Shown: positions 40,793-50,788, numbered from the stretch's first letter. The stretch: DNA of 54,944 nt from Gammaproteobacteria bacterium BRH_c0 (GCA_000961645.1 LADM01000014.1:1-54944); one strand, 5' to 3'. Notes: generated from the letters alone by a model not told the origin. Translations and numbers: made by a program.

Positions 40793-42550
40793 ATGACGGC
40801 CCAGGCTGTAAGCGATTATCTGAGCGTAGACGTGGTGGTCGTTGGTTCCGGCGCTGCCGGCCTGTCAGCAGCCATCCGTGCTGCGGCTGGTGGTCTCAGG
40901 GTTCTGGTGCTGGAAAAAACCGCATTTTTCGGCGGCAGTACGGCAATTTCCGGCGGCGTTGTGTGGATTCCCGCCAATTCAGCGATGGTGGAGCAGGGTG
41001 CTGCCGACAGTCGCGCTGCTGCCAGGATCTATCTGCAACAGACCTTGGGCGAAAAATTTCGTCCCCATTTGATTGACGCCTTTCTCAGCCACGGCCCGGC
41101 CATGGTGGACTTCTTCAATAGCCGCACCGAAGTGCAGCTGGCGCCCCGCATGTACGGCCCCGATTACCACTCTGAACTGCCCGGTGCCAGCAACGGTGGC
41201 CGCGGTCTCGACCCGCTCATGTTCGATGGCCGCAGGCTGGGCAAATGGTTTGCGCGCTTGCGCCCAGCCCTGCCGCAGATGACCATCTTCGGCGGCATGA
41301 TGGTCAGCCGCTACGATATCGATCACCTCACCCATGCCTGGAAGCGCTGGCCGTCCTTTTTGCACAGCGTGGCTATTCTCGCCCGACACCTGCGCGACAG
41401 GCTCACCTATCCCAGGGGCACGCGCCTGCTGGCAGGGAATGGCCTGGCGGCGCGCCTGCTCAAGTCCGCCCTGGATAGCGGGGTTGAACTCAGGAGCGGG
41501 GTGAAGGTAACGGAGCTGGTCAGTGAACAGGGCAGGGTGGCAGGGGTTGTAGCCAGCCTTGAGGGGCGCCTGATGCGCATCCGCGCCAGCCGCGGCGTAG
41601 TGCTCGCCAGCGGTGGTTTTGCCGCCAACCCTGAGTTGGCTGCCCGGCATCTCAAGTACCCTGACCAGCATCTCAGCATGGCACCGGAGGGCAGCACTGG
41701 CGATGGCCTGCGCCTGGCCACAAGCATCGGGGCAATGCTGGGCACAGGCAATGCCAATCCGGCTTTCCTTACGCCGGTGTCGGTCTTCGAAAAAAATGGC
41801 GGCGGCCAGGTGCGCTTCCCGCACCTGATTCTCGACCGGCAAAAACCAGGGCTTATCGCCGTCAACAGTGAGGGCAAGCGCTTTGTGAACGAGGCGGATT
41901 CCTACCACGATTTTGTCGAAGGCATGTACCGCAGCCATGTACAGGTGCCTAGCATCCCGGCATACCTGCTGTGCGATTCACGATTTATCAGGCGCTATGG
42001 CCTGGGGCTGGCGCGACCCTGGCCTTTCAGCCACCGCTATCTGCAGCGATCAGGTTACCTGATCAAGGCGCCAACCCTGGCGCAACTGGCCGCTGCGCTG
42101 GTCATTCCCGAGGCTGCGCTGTTGCGCACGGTGGAGAGCAATAACGCAAATGCCGCCAGCGGTATTGACGAGGAATTTGGCCGCGGCAGCACTGAATACA
42201 ATCGCTACCTCGGCGATCCCGACCATACACCCAATCCCTGCCTGGGCACTATCAGCCAACCGCCATTTTATGCAGTGAGGGTTTACCCCGGTGATATCGG
42301 CACTGCCACCGGGCTTGTCACCGATGAAAAATCCCGTGTTCTGGGCGCGTCTGGTGTGGCCATTCCAGGCCTCTACGCCTGCGGTAATGATATGAATTCG
42401 ATTATGGCGGGACATTACCCGGCGGGAGGCATTACCCTTGGTCCGGCCATGACGTTTGGGTATATCGCTGCCGGTGAGCTGCTGGGTGAGCGTGACTCAA
42501 GTGGTGCACGTGAAGAGCCGCTGGCGGAAACGGGTGGAAAAGGTGGTTAG
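40793..42550 (+). CDS. 3-ketosteroid delta-1-dehydrogenase-like flavoprotein
   Basis: A 585-residue FAD enzyme. The Rossmann motif VVVGSGAAGLSAAIRAA is at ~14-30, followed by GGSTAISGGVVWIP. The C-terminal segment GHYPAGGITLGPAMTFGYIAA matches the region of KstD that carries the catalytic Tyr-x3-Gly (YPGPGATIGPA in true KstD). It is clearly closer to KstD than the two flavoproteins paired with Rieske subunits. KstD-type enzymes remove hydrogens beside a ring ketone. Its stop overlaps the convergent GntR gene stop by four bases. A steroid substrate is plausible, not shown. Confidence 0.87.
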   Translation: MTAQAVSDYLSVDVVVVGSGAAGLSAAIRAAAGGLRVLVLEKTAFFGGSTAISGGVVWIPANSAMVEQGAADSRAAARIYLQQTLGEKFRPHLIDAFLSHGPAMVDFFNSRTEVQLAPRMYGPDYHSELPGASNGGRGLDPLMFDGRRLGKWFARLRPALPQMTIFGGMMVSRYDIDHLTHAWKRWPSFLHSVAILARHLRDRLTYPRGTRLLAGNGLAARLLKSALDSGVELRSGVKVTELVSEQGRVAGVVASLEGRLMRIRASRGVVLASGGFAANPELAARHLKYPDQHLSMAPEGSTGDGLRLATSIGAMLGTGNANPAFLTPVSVFEKNGGGQVRFPHLILDRQKPGLIAVNSEGKRFVNEADSYHDFVEGMYRSHVQVPSIPAYLLCDSRFIRRYGLGLARPWPFSHRYLQRSGYLIKAPTLAQLAAALVIPEAALLRTVESNNANAASGIDEEFGRGSTEYNRYLGDPDHTPNPCLGTISQPPFYAVRVYPGDIGTATGLVTDEKSRVLGASGVAIPGLYACGNDMNSIMAGHYPAGGITLGPAMTFGYIAAGELLGERDSSGAREEPLAETGGKGG

Positions 42551-43209
42551 CCCCCGGGTTGGTCCATTTCGTTGAGAATGCGTTTTTCAGTAGCGAAAAT
42601 ATGGTGTTCCATGGCGCGACGGGCCTTCTCCGGGTTGTGTTCGACGATGGCGGCAATGATGGCCTCGTGTTCCTGATGGGCCAGTGTCAGGTTCAGGGCA
42701 AATACTGGCTGATTGGACAGCGCAACGTAAAAATCAGAACGGTCACCCAGGCTTTCAACCACCTCGGTGAGCAGTGGTGAGCGGGTGATTCTGCGCATTT
42801 CACTGTGCAACTTGCGGTTGAGTACCCGGTATTTCTCACCCTGTTTTTTCGTATTGCCTTCCTCCTCGGTCAGCGATCCGATCTGGGCCGAGATCAGTTG
42901 CAGGCCGAGGATGTCATCGCTATCGGCGCGCGCGGCGGCGAGCTCGGCAATCAGAGCCTCGCCACTGGCAAACAGGCGGTAAAAATCATCAATCTCCTGC
43001 ACGCTGGGGCTATGTACGCGACAACCTACCTGAGGCACGATCTCGATAAACCCTTCAAGTTTGAGGCGCTTCATGGCATCCATCACCGGCTGGCGACTGG
43101 CTCCCAGTTGTCCGGCGATATCCTCAATGGGCAGCCAGTCTTCGCCGCGCACCTGACCTTCAAGCAACATGCTCTTGATATGTTCGTAGGCTTTTTCGGC
43201 AAGTCGCAT
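42547..43209 (-). CDS. GntR-family regulator, FCD subfamily
   Basis: A 220-residue regulator. The N-terminal winged helix (MRLAEKAYEHIKSMLLEGQV ... EDIAGQLGASRQPVMDAMKRLKLEGFIEIVPQVGCRV) is followed by an all-helical FCD ligand domain with the spaced His/Asp typical of metal-assisted acid binding (RKLHSEMRR, HQEHEAIIAAI, MEHHI). The ATG ending at 43209 gives normal family length and has GGAG 9 bases upstream; the open frame extends to 43368 without family similarity. CTAA-TATG-TTAG at 43405, upstream of this gene and of the hydrolase, is a natural autoregulatory site (inference). Confidence 0.9.
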   Translation of the reverse strand: MRLAEKAYEHIKSMLLEGQVRGEDWLPIEDIAGQLGASRQPVMDAMKRLKLEGFIEIVPQVGCRVHSPSVQEIDDFYRLFASGEALIAELAAARADSDDILGLQLISAQIGSLTEEEGNTKKQGEKYRVLNRKLHSEMRRITRSPLLTEVVESLGDRSDFYVALSNQPVFALNLTLAHQEHEAIIAAIVEHNPEKARRAMEHHIFATEKRILNEMDQPGG

Positions 43210-43404
43210 GGTATCTGGCTCCGGGGCAACAGTTGTGGCCCATGGTGATAATCGGGTCAATAGGCCTGTGAATCGTTCAGGCATAAATTTTAAAGCTAGA
43301 ATTCTACCCCATACCACACTGCCTGACACTGATTGCTGCTGCGGGAGGTTTTTCAGGATGAAGTACATGCTTTTCGGGAAACGATGAGTGGTTGTCGGTC
43401 AAGG

Positions 43405-43416
43405 CTAATATGTTAG
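43405..43416. promoter_or_regulatory. CTAA-N4-TTAG box (box 3)
   Basis: CTAA-TATG-TTAG followed by TATT, in the 298-base region between the divergent GntR gene (start 43209) and hydrolase gene (start 43508). It overlaps a possible plus-strand promoter (TTGTCG at 43392, TAGTAT at 43414, 16-base spacer). Confidence 0.6.
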
Positions 43417-43507
43417 TATTCCATTATCGTTGCTGCCGGATATTGCTTCACGCAATAGCAGCATTCAGGCACCTGATAAGTATCCCCACAACAGACAGTT
43501 GACAATA

Positions 43508-44470
43508 ATGACAATGGGCCAGGCTAACGGTTTAATCCCCGACGACCCCAACGCAGTGGCGCCGCTGCGTGCCTTGCAGGGCAGGCAGCCGGAATACCCG
43601 CCATGGTTCCAGTGGGCGATCAACCAGCCCGTGCTGCGGCAATTTGTGGAGGTTGATGGTGTTGCCATTGATACCCGCATTTGGGGAGAGGAGGGCAAGC
43701 CGGGCATCCTGCTGTTGCACGGCAACGGCGGCAATGCCGACTGGTGGGGTTTTATCGCCCCTTATTTGGCGCTGGATTACCGGGTGGTGACCTTCAGTTT
43801 TTCCGGCTCGGGGGATTCCGGCTGGCGCGACAGCTACAGCGCCGAAAGCTTCGCGCAAGAAATCATGGCAGCGGCGGAATCAGGCGGTTTGCTGGGCGGT
43901 GAACACAAACCGGTTATCGTGGCTCACTCCTTTTCCGGTGCGTTTGCGCTGCTGTCAGCGGCTCGCCACGGCGAACAGCTGGGAGCGCTTTATCTGGTGG
44001 ACAGCGCCCTCAAACTGCCCAAAGGGTTCAACGCGCTGGAACGCAAAAACCCCAACCGGCTCTATCCCTCGATTGACGCAGCCCTGCAACGCTATCGCTT
44101 TTCGCCGCCCTATATCTGCCACAATGCCTACATTGCCGACTATATCGCCAGGCGGTCACTGCGCTTTGAAGATCGCGATAGTGAATCCGGCTGGTGCTGG
44201 TCATTCGACCCGAACATGATGAGCAAGCTGGGTTATTCTGCGGATACGTCCCCCTGGCTGGATCAGGCGCGCTGCCCGCTGGCGTTTATCTGGGGTGAAA
44301 CTTCATCGTTGTTCCACGGTGAAGTGGCAGACTTTATGTTTGCCCTGGCGCCAGCCAGCACCCCGCGCATTGCCATCCCGGATGCCGGTCACCATGTGAT
44401 GGTGGATCAGCCCCTCGCCCTGATCGCGGCAATTCGCGCCCTGATGGCTGGTGCTGGCCAACAACAATAA
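43508..44470 (+). CDS. alpha/beta hydrolase (MhpC/HsaD-like fold)
   Basis: A 320-residue hydrolase. The oxyanion HGNGG is at 71-75, the nucleophile S141 lies in VAHSFSGA (an A-x-S-x-S elbow instead of G-x-S-x-G), and the C-terminal His is in DAGHHVMVDQP. The fold covers meta-cleavage product hydrolases, esterases and lactonases. An MCP-hydrolase role would fit with the FAD hydroxylase and VOC protein that share its operator box, but this is inference. No strong Shine-Dalgarno is visible; ATGs at 43508 and 43514 are both possible. Confidence 0.85.
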   Translation: MTMGQANGLIPDDPNAVAPLRALQGRQPEYPPWFQWAINQPVLRQFVEVDGVAIDTRIWGEEGKPGILLLHGNGGNADWWGFIAPYLALDYRVVTFSFSGSGDSGWRDSYSAESFAQEIMAAAESGGLLGGEHKPVIVAHSFSGAFALLSAARHGEQLGALYLVDSALKLPKGFNALERKNPNRLYPSIDAALQRYRFSPPYICHNAYIADYIARRSLRFEDRDSESGWCWSFDPNMMSKLGYSADTSPWLDQARCPLAFIWGETSSLFHGEVADFMFALAPASTPRIAIPDAGHHVMVDQPLALIAAIRALMAGAGQQQ

Positions 44471-44515
44471 TCATTGTGCTCTGACAACAAGAGCCGTTTT
44501 CTGGAGCTGATAACC

Positions 44516-45202
44516 ATGTCTGATACCGAAGACAGAATTTACGAGTTGCGCTTTTACAACGTGGCGCCGGGCCGCGATGCCGATATGCGCAGTCGTGTCC
44601 AGAACGATCTCGCCTGGCTGTTTCCGCGCCACGGCATTCGCCCCATCGCGGGCTGGAGTGCCATTTCTGCGCAATCGCTGCCGATGTTTATCTACATCAC
44701 CCAGTGGCGCAACATGATTGAGCGCAACCGCCACTGGGCGGGTTTTTATGCCGACCCGGACTGGCAAGAAGTGCGCAACCGCACCAATCGCGGATCAGAA
44801 CTGGTGGAAGATTACGAGATTTTCTTTTTGCGGGAAATGTCTCCCTGGCTGCAACTGGCAAGCACCGGCAACGAACTGGATGAGCTGGTGATCCACCATA
44901 CCCTGGTGGGCAAGGGGTTGGCCGTTGCCAATGCCCTGCGCGAAAGGGAACTGCCTGCTCTGGAAAAAAATGGGGCAAGGGTACAGGGCGCATTCGATGT
45001 GATGAGCGGTTGCCGTTTGCCCGCAGCGATTACGGTGCTGCGCTGGCAGGATTTTGCAGCGCGGCGTGAAGCGGAGCGCCTGCTCAGCAGTGATCAACAA
45101 CTGCAACAGGCACGCGCCAGCGACCGCGAACTGTTCAATGCCAATCTGATCGGGCACAGCTCATCGTTTTTGCTGGAACCGGTGCCTGTTGACTGGCAAT
45201 AA
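44516..45202 (+). CDS. NIPSNAP-family protein (two domains)
   Basis: A 228-residue protein with two ferredoxin-like NIPSNAP halves: YELRFYNVAPGRDADM with the FIYITQWRNMIERNRHWAGFYADPDWQ segment in the first, and a weaker repeat (LPALEKNGARVQGAFDVMSG ... ITVLRWQDFAARREAERL) in the second. NIPSNAP proteins are dimeric alpha-beta barrels often found in degradation clusters without a defined reaction. The ATG at 44516 follows GGAG and fits the domain start; the open frame begins 14 codons earlier. It lies between the hydrolase and the acyl-CoA dehydrogenase pair on the same strand. Confidence 0.82.
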   Translation: MSDTEDRIYELRFYNVAPGRDADMRSRVQNDLAWLFPRHGIRPIAGWSAISAQSLPMFIYITQWRNMIERNRHWAGFYADPDWQEVRNRTNRGSELVEDYEIFFLREMSPWLQLASTGNELDELVIHHTLVGKGLAVANALRERELPALEKNGARVQGAFDVMSGCRLPAAITVLRWQDFAARREAERLLSSDQQLQQARASDRELFNANLIGHSSSFLLEPVPVDWQ

Positions 45203-45257
45203 CACGTTTTGTCACTGCCAGCCATGACCAGCGACATGACCAGCGAGGAGGCATCGC

Positions 45258-46457
45258 TTGCATTTCCAGTTTGATGACAGACTAAACAGCTTCAGGCAGG
45301 AGGTGCGGGATTTTGTTGCTGCGAATCTACCCGCACACATTGTCAACCGCCAGCGCCACAAATCCTTTGCGCCGGATGATCTGCACACCGCCGAGTGGCA
45401 AGCCATCCTTCACAAAAATGGCTGGTCGGTGCCGGGTTGGCCGCTGGAGTATGGCGGTACCGGCTGGTCGCCACTGCAACAGTTTGTGTTCAACGATGAA
45501 TGCGCCGCCGCCGATGCGCCTGTTTTTCCCTGGGGGCCGAGGGATATGGTGGGGCCGATTATTTACACCTTTGGCTCTGACTACCTGAAGGAAACCTTCC
45601 TGCCGATGATCCGCGAAGGGCGGCACTACTGGTGTCAGGGGTTTTCCGAACCAGGCTCCGGGTCCGACCTCGCCTCCCTGCGCACTACCGCTGTCAGGCA
45701 GGGCGACAGCTATATCGTCAACGGCCAGAAAATCTGGACCAGTGGCGCTGCGGTAGCCAAATGGGGATTTTTCCTGGTCAAGACCGATACCAGTGGCAAG
45801 CCCCAGCAGGGAATTTCCTTCCTGATTATCGATATGTCGACACCGGGGATTAGCGTGCGCCCCATCCAGCAGATGGATGGCGATGACCACCTGTGCGAAG
45901 TGTTTCTCGACAATGTGGCAGTGCCGGTGGAGCACCTGGTAGGCGAGGAGGGCAAGGGCTGGACCTACGCCAAGGACCTGCTCGATCATGAACGCACCGG
46001 CAGCTCCTATATTTTCTGGAACAAGCGTGAGCTGGCCAAGGCGCGCGAAATTGCCAGCTCTGAAACTATTGACGGAATTGCGGTGATCGACAGCGAACCG
46101 TTCCGCTCGCGGCTGGCGCGCATCGAGGCGCAGCTGACCGCCCTCGAATGGTCGGTGTTGAGAATGCTCGCTGACGAGCAAACACCCTGGCATCCCTCCG
46201 CCCTGGCCTCGTGCCTGAAAGTGCGCGGCGCGCAGCTGCAGCAAAGTATTACTGACTTGCAGATGCAGGCTATGGGCAGAAAATCCCTGCGGTTTATTGC
46301 GCCACAACAGATGGCGGATTTTCCGGTTTCGACCCTGTGGCCGGATTATCTGGTGGGCAAAACCTCGGTGGCGCTGATTACCCGCGCCGCCACCATCTAC
46401 GGCGGTACGCTGCAAATACAGCGCACGATTATTGCCAAAATGGCATTTGGAGTTTAG
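45258..46457 (+). CDS. acyl-CoA dehydrogenase, large-type subunit of a pair
   Basis: A 399-residue acyl-CoA dehydrogenase matching the C-terminal half of the fused protein at 16196 (WCQGFSEPGSGSDLASLRT, VNGQKIWTSG, LCEVFL, LVGEEGKGW). The C-terminal signature ATIYGGTLQIQRTIIAK has Gly where classical MCAD-type enzymes carry the YEGT Glu, so the catalytic base may come from elsewhere or from the partner. The start is TTG with GAGGAGG seven bases upstream, a choice forced by domain alignment. The partner gene follows after five bases. The pair probably forms a heterotetramer as in ChsE1-ChsE2-type enzymes. Confidence 0.9.
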   Translation: MHFQFDDRLNSFRQEVRDFVAANLPAHIVNRQRHKSFAPDDLHTAEWQAILHKNGWSVPGWPLEYGGTGWSPLQQFVFNDECAAADAPVFPWGPRDMVGPIIYTFGSDYLKETFLPMIREGRHYWCQGFSEPGSGSDLASLRTTAVRQGDSYIVNGQKIWTSGAAVAKWGFFLVKTDTSGKPQQGISFLIIDMSTPGISVRPIQQMDGDDHLCEVFLDNVAVPVEHLVGEEGKGWTYAKDLLDHERTGSSYIFWNKRELAKAREIASSETIDGIAVIDSEPFRSRLARIEAQLTALEWSVLRMLADEQTPWHPSALASCLKVRGAQLQQSITDLQMQAMGRKSLRFIAPQQMADFPVSTLWPDYLVGKTSVALITRAATIYGGTLQIQRTIIAKMAFGV

Positions 46458-46462
46458 CCATA

Positions 46463-47617
46463 ATGGATTTCAATCTGTCATCAGAACAGCAGATGCTGGC
46501 CAGCAGTGCCGAGCGTTTTATCCGCGACCAATATCCCTTTGAATTGCGTCGCACCGTAGCAAACGGCATGACGGGCTACAGCGATAAACAGTGGTCCGCC
46601 ATGGCGGACCTGGGCTGGCTGATGCTCAATGTGCCTGAATCCTATGGCGGCCTGGGCAGTGATTATGCCGATACCTGCATCCTGATGCAGGCGCTGGGCA
46701 AGGGCCTTGTCAGCGAACCCCTGATCAGCACCGGGGTGTGGGCGGCAAGTCTGATTGGCGCCTGTGAAGACGAAGCGTTTAAAAAATACTGGCTGGAAGC
46801 CATAGCCAGCGGCGCGCAAAAATTCGCCATCGCTCACTTCGAAAATGGCCAGAGCATTAACAGTCACAAGATAACCACCCGCGCAGAAAAAGACGGCGAT
46901 GGGTATGTGATCAATGGGCAAAAAACCGTGGTTTTTGATGGCCCTGTTGCCGATGCGTTTCTGGTCACTGCGGCTGAAAACAGCAGTGGGTCGTTCAGTG
47001 TTTTTCTGGTCGATAAAAACACAGTCGGCTTGACCCTGGATAACTACCGGCTGATTGACGGCAGCGGCGCCAGCGATATCTCCTTTGACCAGTGCCGTGT
47101 GGCAGTGGGCAACCGCATCCTTGCCGGTCAGCGGGCCGCTGACAGTTTTGCGATGGCCAGTGATCGCGCCCACCTCGCCGCCCTTGCCTCCATGGTGGGC
47201 ATTATGGAAGCGTGCCTGGAACTGGTTCCCGACTATGTGAAAAACCGCAAGCAGTTCGGCCAGCCCATCGCGCAGTTTCAGGTGATCCAACACACGCTGG
47301 CAGATATGTTTGTGGCGTACCAGGAGTCGCGCTCAATTCTTTTCCATGCCCTGGCCAATATCGATAATGCCGATACTCAAGCGCGGCAGCAGGCGCTGTC
47401 GGCTGCCGCCATGGTGATAGGCGACGGCCTGCAACTGATTACCGAACAGGGAATTCAGTTGCACGGCGGCTACGGCGTCACCGACGAATATGCCATCAGC
47501 CATTGCTACCGCCGTGGCCTGGTATTGCAGCAGTTTGTTGGCGATGATCATGCAATCCGTTTTTCCACAGCACCGCTGTCTGCACGGCAATCAGGAGAAC
47601 GAACCATTGAGCGTTGA
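46463..47617 (+). CDS. acyl-CoA dehydrogenase, small-type subunit of a pair
   Basis: A 384-residue acyl-CoA dehydrogenase matching the N-terminal half of the fused protein at 16196 (GWLMLNVPESYGGLG, NRKQFGQPIAQFQVIQH, GIQLHGGYGV). The usual FAD/substrate loop between strands is reduced, as in the non-canonical subunit of two-subunit steroid-type acyl-CoA dehydrogenases. The true start is the ATG at 46463 with GGAG ten bases upstream; the open frame runs 42 codons further 5' inside the previous gene. It would act with the 45258 product on a bulky acyl-CoA (inference). Confidence 0.9.
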   Translation: MDFNLSSEQQMLASSAERFIRDQYPFELRRTVANGMTGYSDKQWSAMADLGWLMLNVPESYGGLGSDYADTCILMQALGKGLVSEPLISTGVWAASLIGACEDEAFKKYWLEAIASGAQKFAIAHFENGQSINSHKITTRAEKDGDGYVINGQKTVVFDGPVADAFLVTAAENSSGSFSVFLVDKNTVGLTLDNYRLIDGSGASDISFDQCRVAVGNRILAGQRAADSFAMASDRAHLAALASMVGIMEACLELVPDYVKNRKQFGQPIAQFQVIQHTLADMFVAYQESRSILFHALANIDNADTQARQQALSAAAMVIGDGLQLITEQGIQLHGGYGVTDEYAISHCYRRGLVLQQFVGDDHAIRFSTAPLSARQSGERTIER

Positions 47618-48071
47618 AGTCGATCCCCGGCAGATACCAGCGATATTGGCAATCCACCACCTGAAAGCGCGCTATTTCCGCTGCGTGGACAGCAAGGACT
47701 GGGAGACACTTGCCACCCTGTTTACCAGCGATGCCACGCTGTTTTTCCCCGAAAGCCAGAGCGAACCCATTGCTGTCCAGCTGGGTATTCCCTTTATTGC
47801 CGAGGCCCTGGCGGGTGCGGTAAGCATTCACCACGGTCATATGCCGGAAATCGAAATCCTCTGCGCTGATGAGGCCACGGGCATCTGGGCCATGGAAGAC
47901 AGGATTTTCTGGCCGTCGGACAAACCCACCGTCATGGGGCTGGAATCACTGCACGGCTACGGCCACTATCACGAGATATACCGCCGGGTGGACGGGCGCT
48001 GGTTGATTCAATCATTGAAGGTAACCCGGCTGTGGACGCGGGGCATTCCTCCCGCGCGCGGGGTGAGCTGA
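47607..48071 (+). CDS. SnoaL-like / NTF2-fold protein
   Basis: A 154-residue SnoaL-type protein (IPAILAIHHLKARYFRCVDSK, DWETLATLFTSDATLFF, YGHYHEIYRRVDGRWLIQSLKVTRL). TTG at 47607 is taken as start because AGGAGA is 8 bases upstream and the domain begins there. The start overlaps the acyl-CoA dehydrogenase stop by 11 bases, implying coupled translation. An isomerase or dehydratase role is usual in the fold but no catalytic residue can be named. It is a distant relative of the 4329 gene. Confidence 0.82.
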   Translation: MSVEVDPRQIPAILAIHHLKARYFRCVDSKDWETLATLFTSDATLFFPESQSEPIAVQLGIPFIAEALAGAVSIHHGHMPEIEILCADEATGIWAMEDRIFWPSDKPTVMGLESLHGYGHYHEIYRRVDGRWLIQSLKVTRLWTRGIPPARGVS

Positions 48072-48119
48072 AATGGTGCTGGCCGGTTTCGTTAACACAG
48101 AGCGAATGGATCGCAATCC

Positions 48120-48779
48120 ATGATCGACAAAAGCAGATACACATTGGCCGAATCCGTGGCGGATATTGCCGATGGCGCCGTGGTGCTGGTGGGCGGATTC
48201 GGCATGGCCGGTATGCCCAGCGAGCTGGTGGATGCGCTGATTGAGCAGGGCGCCCGCGATCTCACCATCGTCAGCAACAATGCGGGCAATGGCGAGACGG
48301 GCCTTGCCGCGCTGATCAACAAGGGGCGGGTTAAAAAAATGATTTGCTCCTTCCCCCGTCAGGCCGATTCCCATGTGTTTGACGCTCTCTATCGTGCCGG
48401 TCGCATCGAGCTGGAATTGGTGCCCCAGGGCAACCTGGCGTGCCGCATGGAAGCCGCCGGGGCAGGGCTTGGCGCTATCTTCACACCCACCGCCTATGGC
48501 ACTGAGCTGGCGGAGGGCAAGGAATGTCGCACCATCGACGGCAAACACTATGTGCTCGAATACCCGATCCAGGGCGACTACGCGCTGATCAAGGCCCACC
48601 AGGGGGATCGCTGGGGCAACCTCATCTACAACAAGTCAGCGCGCAATTTTGGCCCCATCATGGCGCGCGCGGCGCGTTGCACCATTGCCCAGGTGAGCGA
48701 CATTGTCGGCCTTGGCGAACTGGACCCTGAGGCGGTCGTGACGCCGGGGATTTTTGTGCAGCGGGTGGTGGCGGTATGA
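48120..48779 (+). CDS. pcaI: 3-oxoadipate CoA-transferase subunit A
   Basis: A 219-residue class I CoA-transferase alpha subunit that, with PcaJ, moves CoA from succinyl-CoA to 3-oxoadipate. GGFGMAGMPSELVDALIEQG, IVSNNAGNGETGLAALI, CSFPRQADSHVFDALYRAG and NFGPIMARAARCTIAQV follow pseudomonad PcaI closely along the whole length. It overlaps pcaJ by four bases (ATGA). The longer IpdA subunit of steroid CD-ring cleavage (about 290 residues) is a poorer fit. Placement after the acyl-CoA dehydrogenase pair suggests the island drains into the beta-ketoadipate pathway. Confidence 0.9.
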   Translation: MIDKSRYTLAESVADIADGAVVLVGGFGMAGMPSELVDALIEQGARDLTIVSNNAGNGETGLAALINKGRVKKMICSFPRQADSHVFDALYRAGRIELELVPQGNLACRMEAAGAGLGAIFTPTAYGTELAEGKECRTIDGKHYVLEYPIQGDYALIKAHQGDRWGNLIYNKSARNFGPIMARAARCTIAQVSDIVGLGELDPEAVVTPGIFVQRVVAV

Positions 48780-49447
48780 GCGATAAATCCATAGCCAATG
48801 AGTCGATGATAAAACTGACTCGCGAACAGCTGGCGGCGCGGGTAGCGCTGGATATTCCCGAAGGCGCCTATGTGAATCTTGGCATTGGCCTGCCCACCCT
48901 GGTTGGCAATTACCTGCCCGGCGAGGGCGATTATTTTCTGCACAGCGAAAACGGTCTGCTGGGGATGGGGCCGGCCCCCGCCAGCGGCGAGGAAGATCCC
49001 GAGTTGATCAATGCGGGCAAACAGTATGTGACGCTGTTGCCCGGCGGCTGCTATTTCCACCACGGCGATTCCTTCGCCATGATTCGCGGCGGTCATATCG
49101 ACATCTGCGTGCTCGGTGCCTTCCAGGTGGCGGCCAATGGCGACCTGGCCAACTGGCACACCGGCGATCCCGATGCCATCCCCGCCGTGGGTGGCGCCAT
49201 GGACCTGGCGGTGGGAGCGAAGCAGATTTTCGTGATGATGGAACACCTGACTCGCAGCGGTGAGAGCAAGATCGTCCCGCAGTGCAGCTATCCCCTCACC
49301 GGTATCGGTTGCGTTAAACGCATCTATACCGATCTTGCGGTGATCGACATCACTGAAACGGGTTTGCGTGTAAGAGAAATGGTGGCGGGGCTGTCGTTTG
49401 AGCAATTGCAGGCATTGACGGCGGCCGATCTTGTCGACGCGACATGA
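48776..49447 (+). CDS. pcaJ: 3-oxoadipate CoA-transferase subunit B
   Basis: A 223-residue beta subunit. The catalytic Glu is E58 in HSENGLLGMGP, and NLGIGLPTLVGNYL, NAGKQYVTLLPGG, GAFQVAANGDLANW and GGAMDLAVGAKQIFVMMEHLTR are characteristic of PcaJ. It is translated from an ATG overlapping the pcaI stop. It is followed 56 bases later by the pcaF thiolase gene. Together they convert 3-oxoadipate to succinyl-CoA and acetyl-CoA. Confidence 0.9.
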   Translation: MSDKSIANESMIKLTREQLAARVALDIPEGAYVNLGIGLPTLVGNYLPGEGDYFLHSENGLLGMGPAPASGEEDPELINAGKQYVTLLPGGCYFHHGDSFAMIRGGHIDICVLGAFQVAANGDLANWHTGDPDAIPAVGGAMDLAVGAKQIFVMMEHLTRSGESKIVPQCSYPLTGIGCVKRIYTDLAVIDITETGLRVREMVAGLSFEQLQALTAADLVDAT

Positions 49448-49503
49448 CCCTTGTGGATACAGCATAACTCTTGTGAACGCAAAATAAATCGGGAGAACCC
49501 CCT

Positions 49504-50709
<1,206 letters not shown>

Positions 50710-50719
50710 CACAAGACTG

Positions 50720-50759
50720 AAAAAGCCCCCTGAATCTTTGCTTCAGGGGGCTTTTTTTT
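50720..50759 (+). terminator. strong rho-independent terminator (probably bidirectional)
   Basis: Stem AAGCCCCCTGAA / TTCAGGGGGCTT with a 7-base loop, followed by a T run to 50759 and preceded by an A run. It lies between pcaF (plus) and the crotonase gene (minus) and would serve both. Confidence 0.93.
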
Positions 50760-50788
50760 CGAACCTGTACCTTCCGCAGAAGCAGCGA

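Noticed and set aside
48120..49447. Assignment of the CoA-transferase genes as steroid ipdAB
   Set aside because: Both subunits follow PcaI and PcaJ along their whole length, are shorter than IpdA/IpdB, and are followed by a PcaF-type thiolase.
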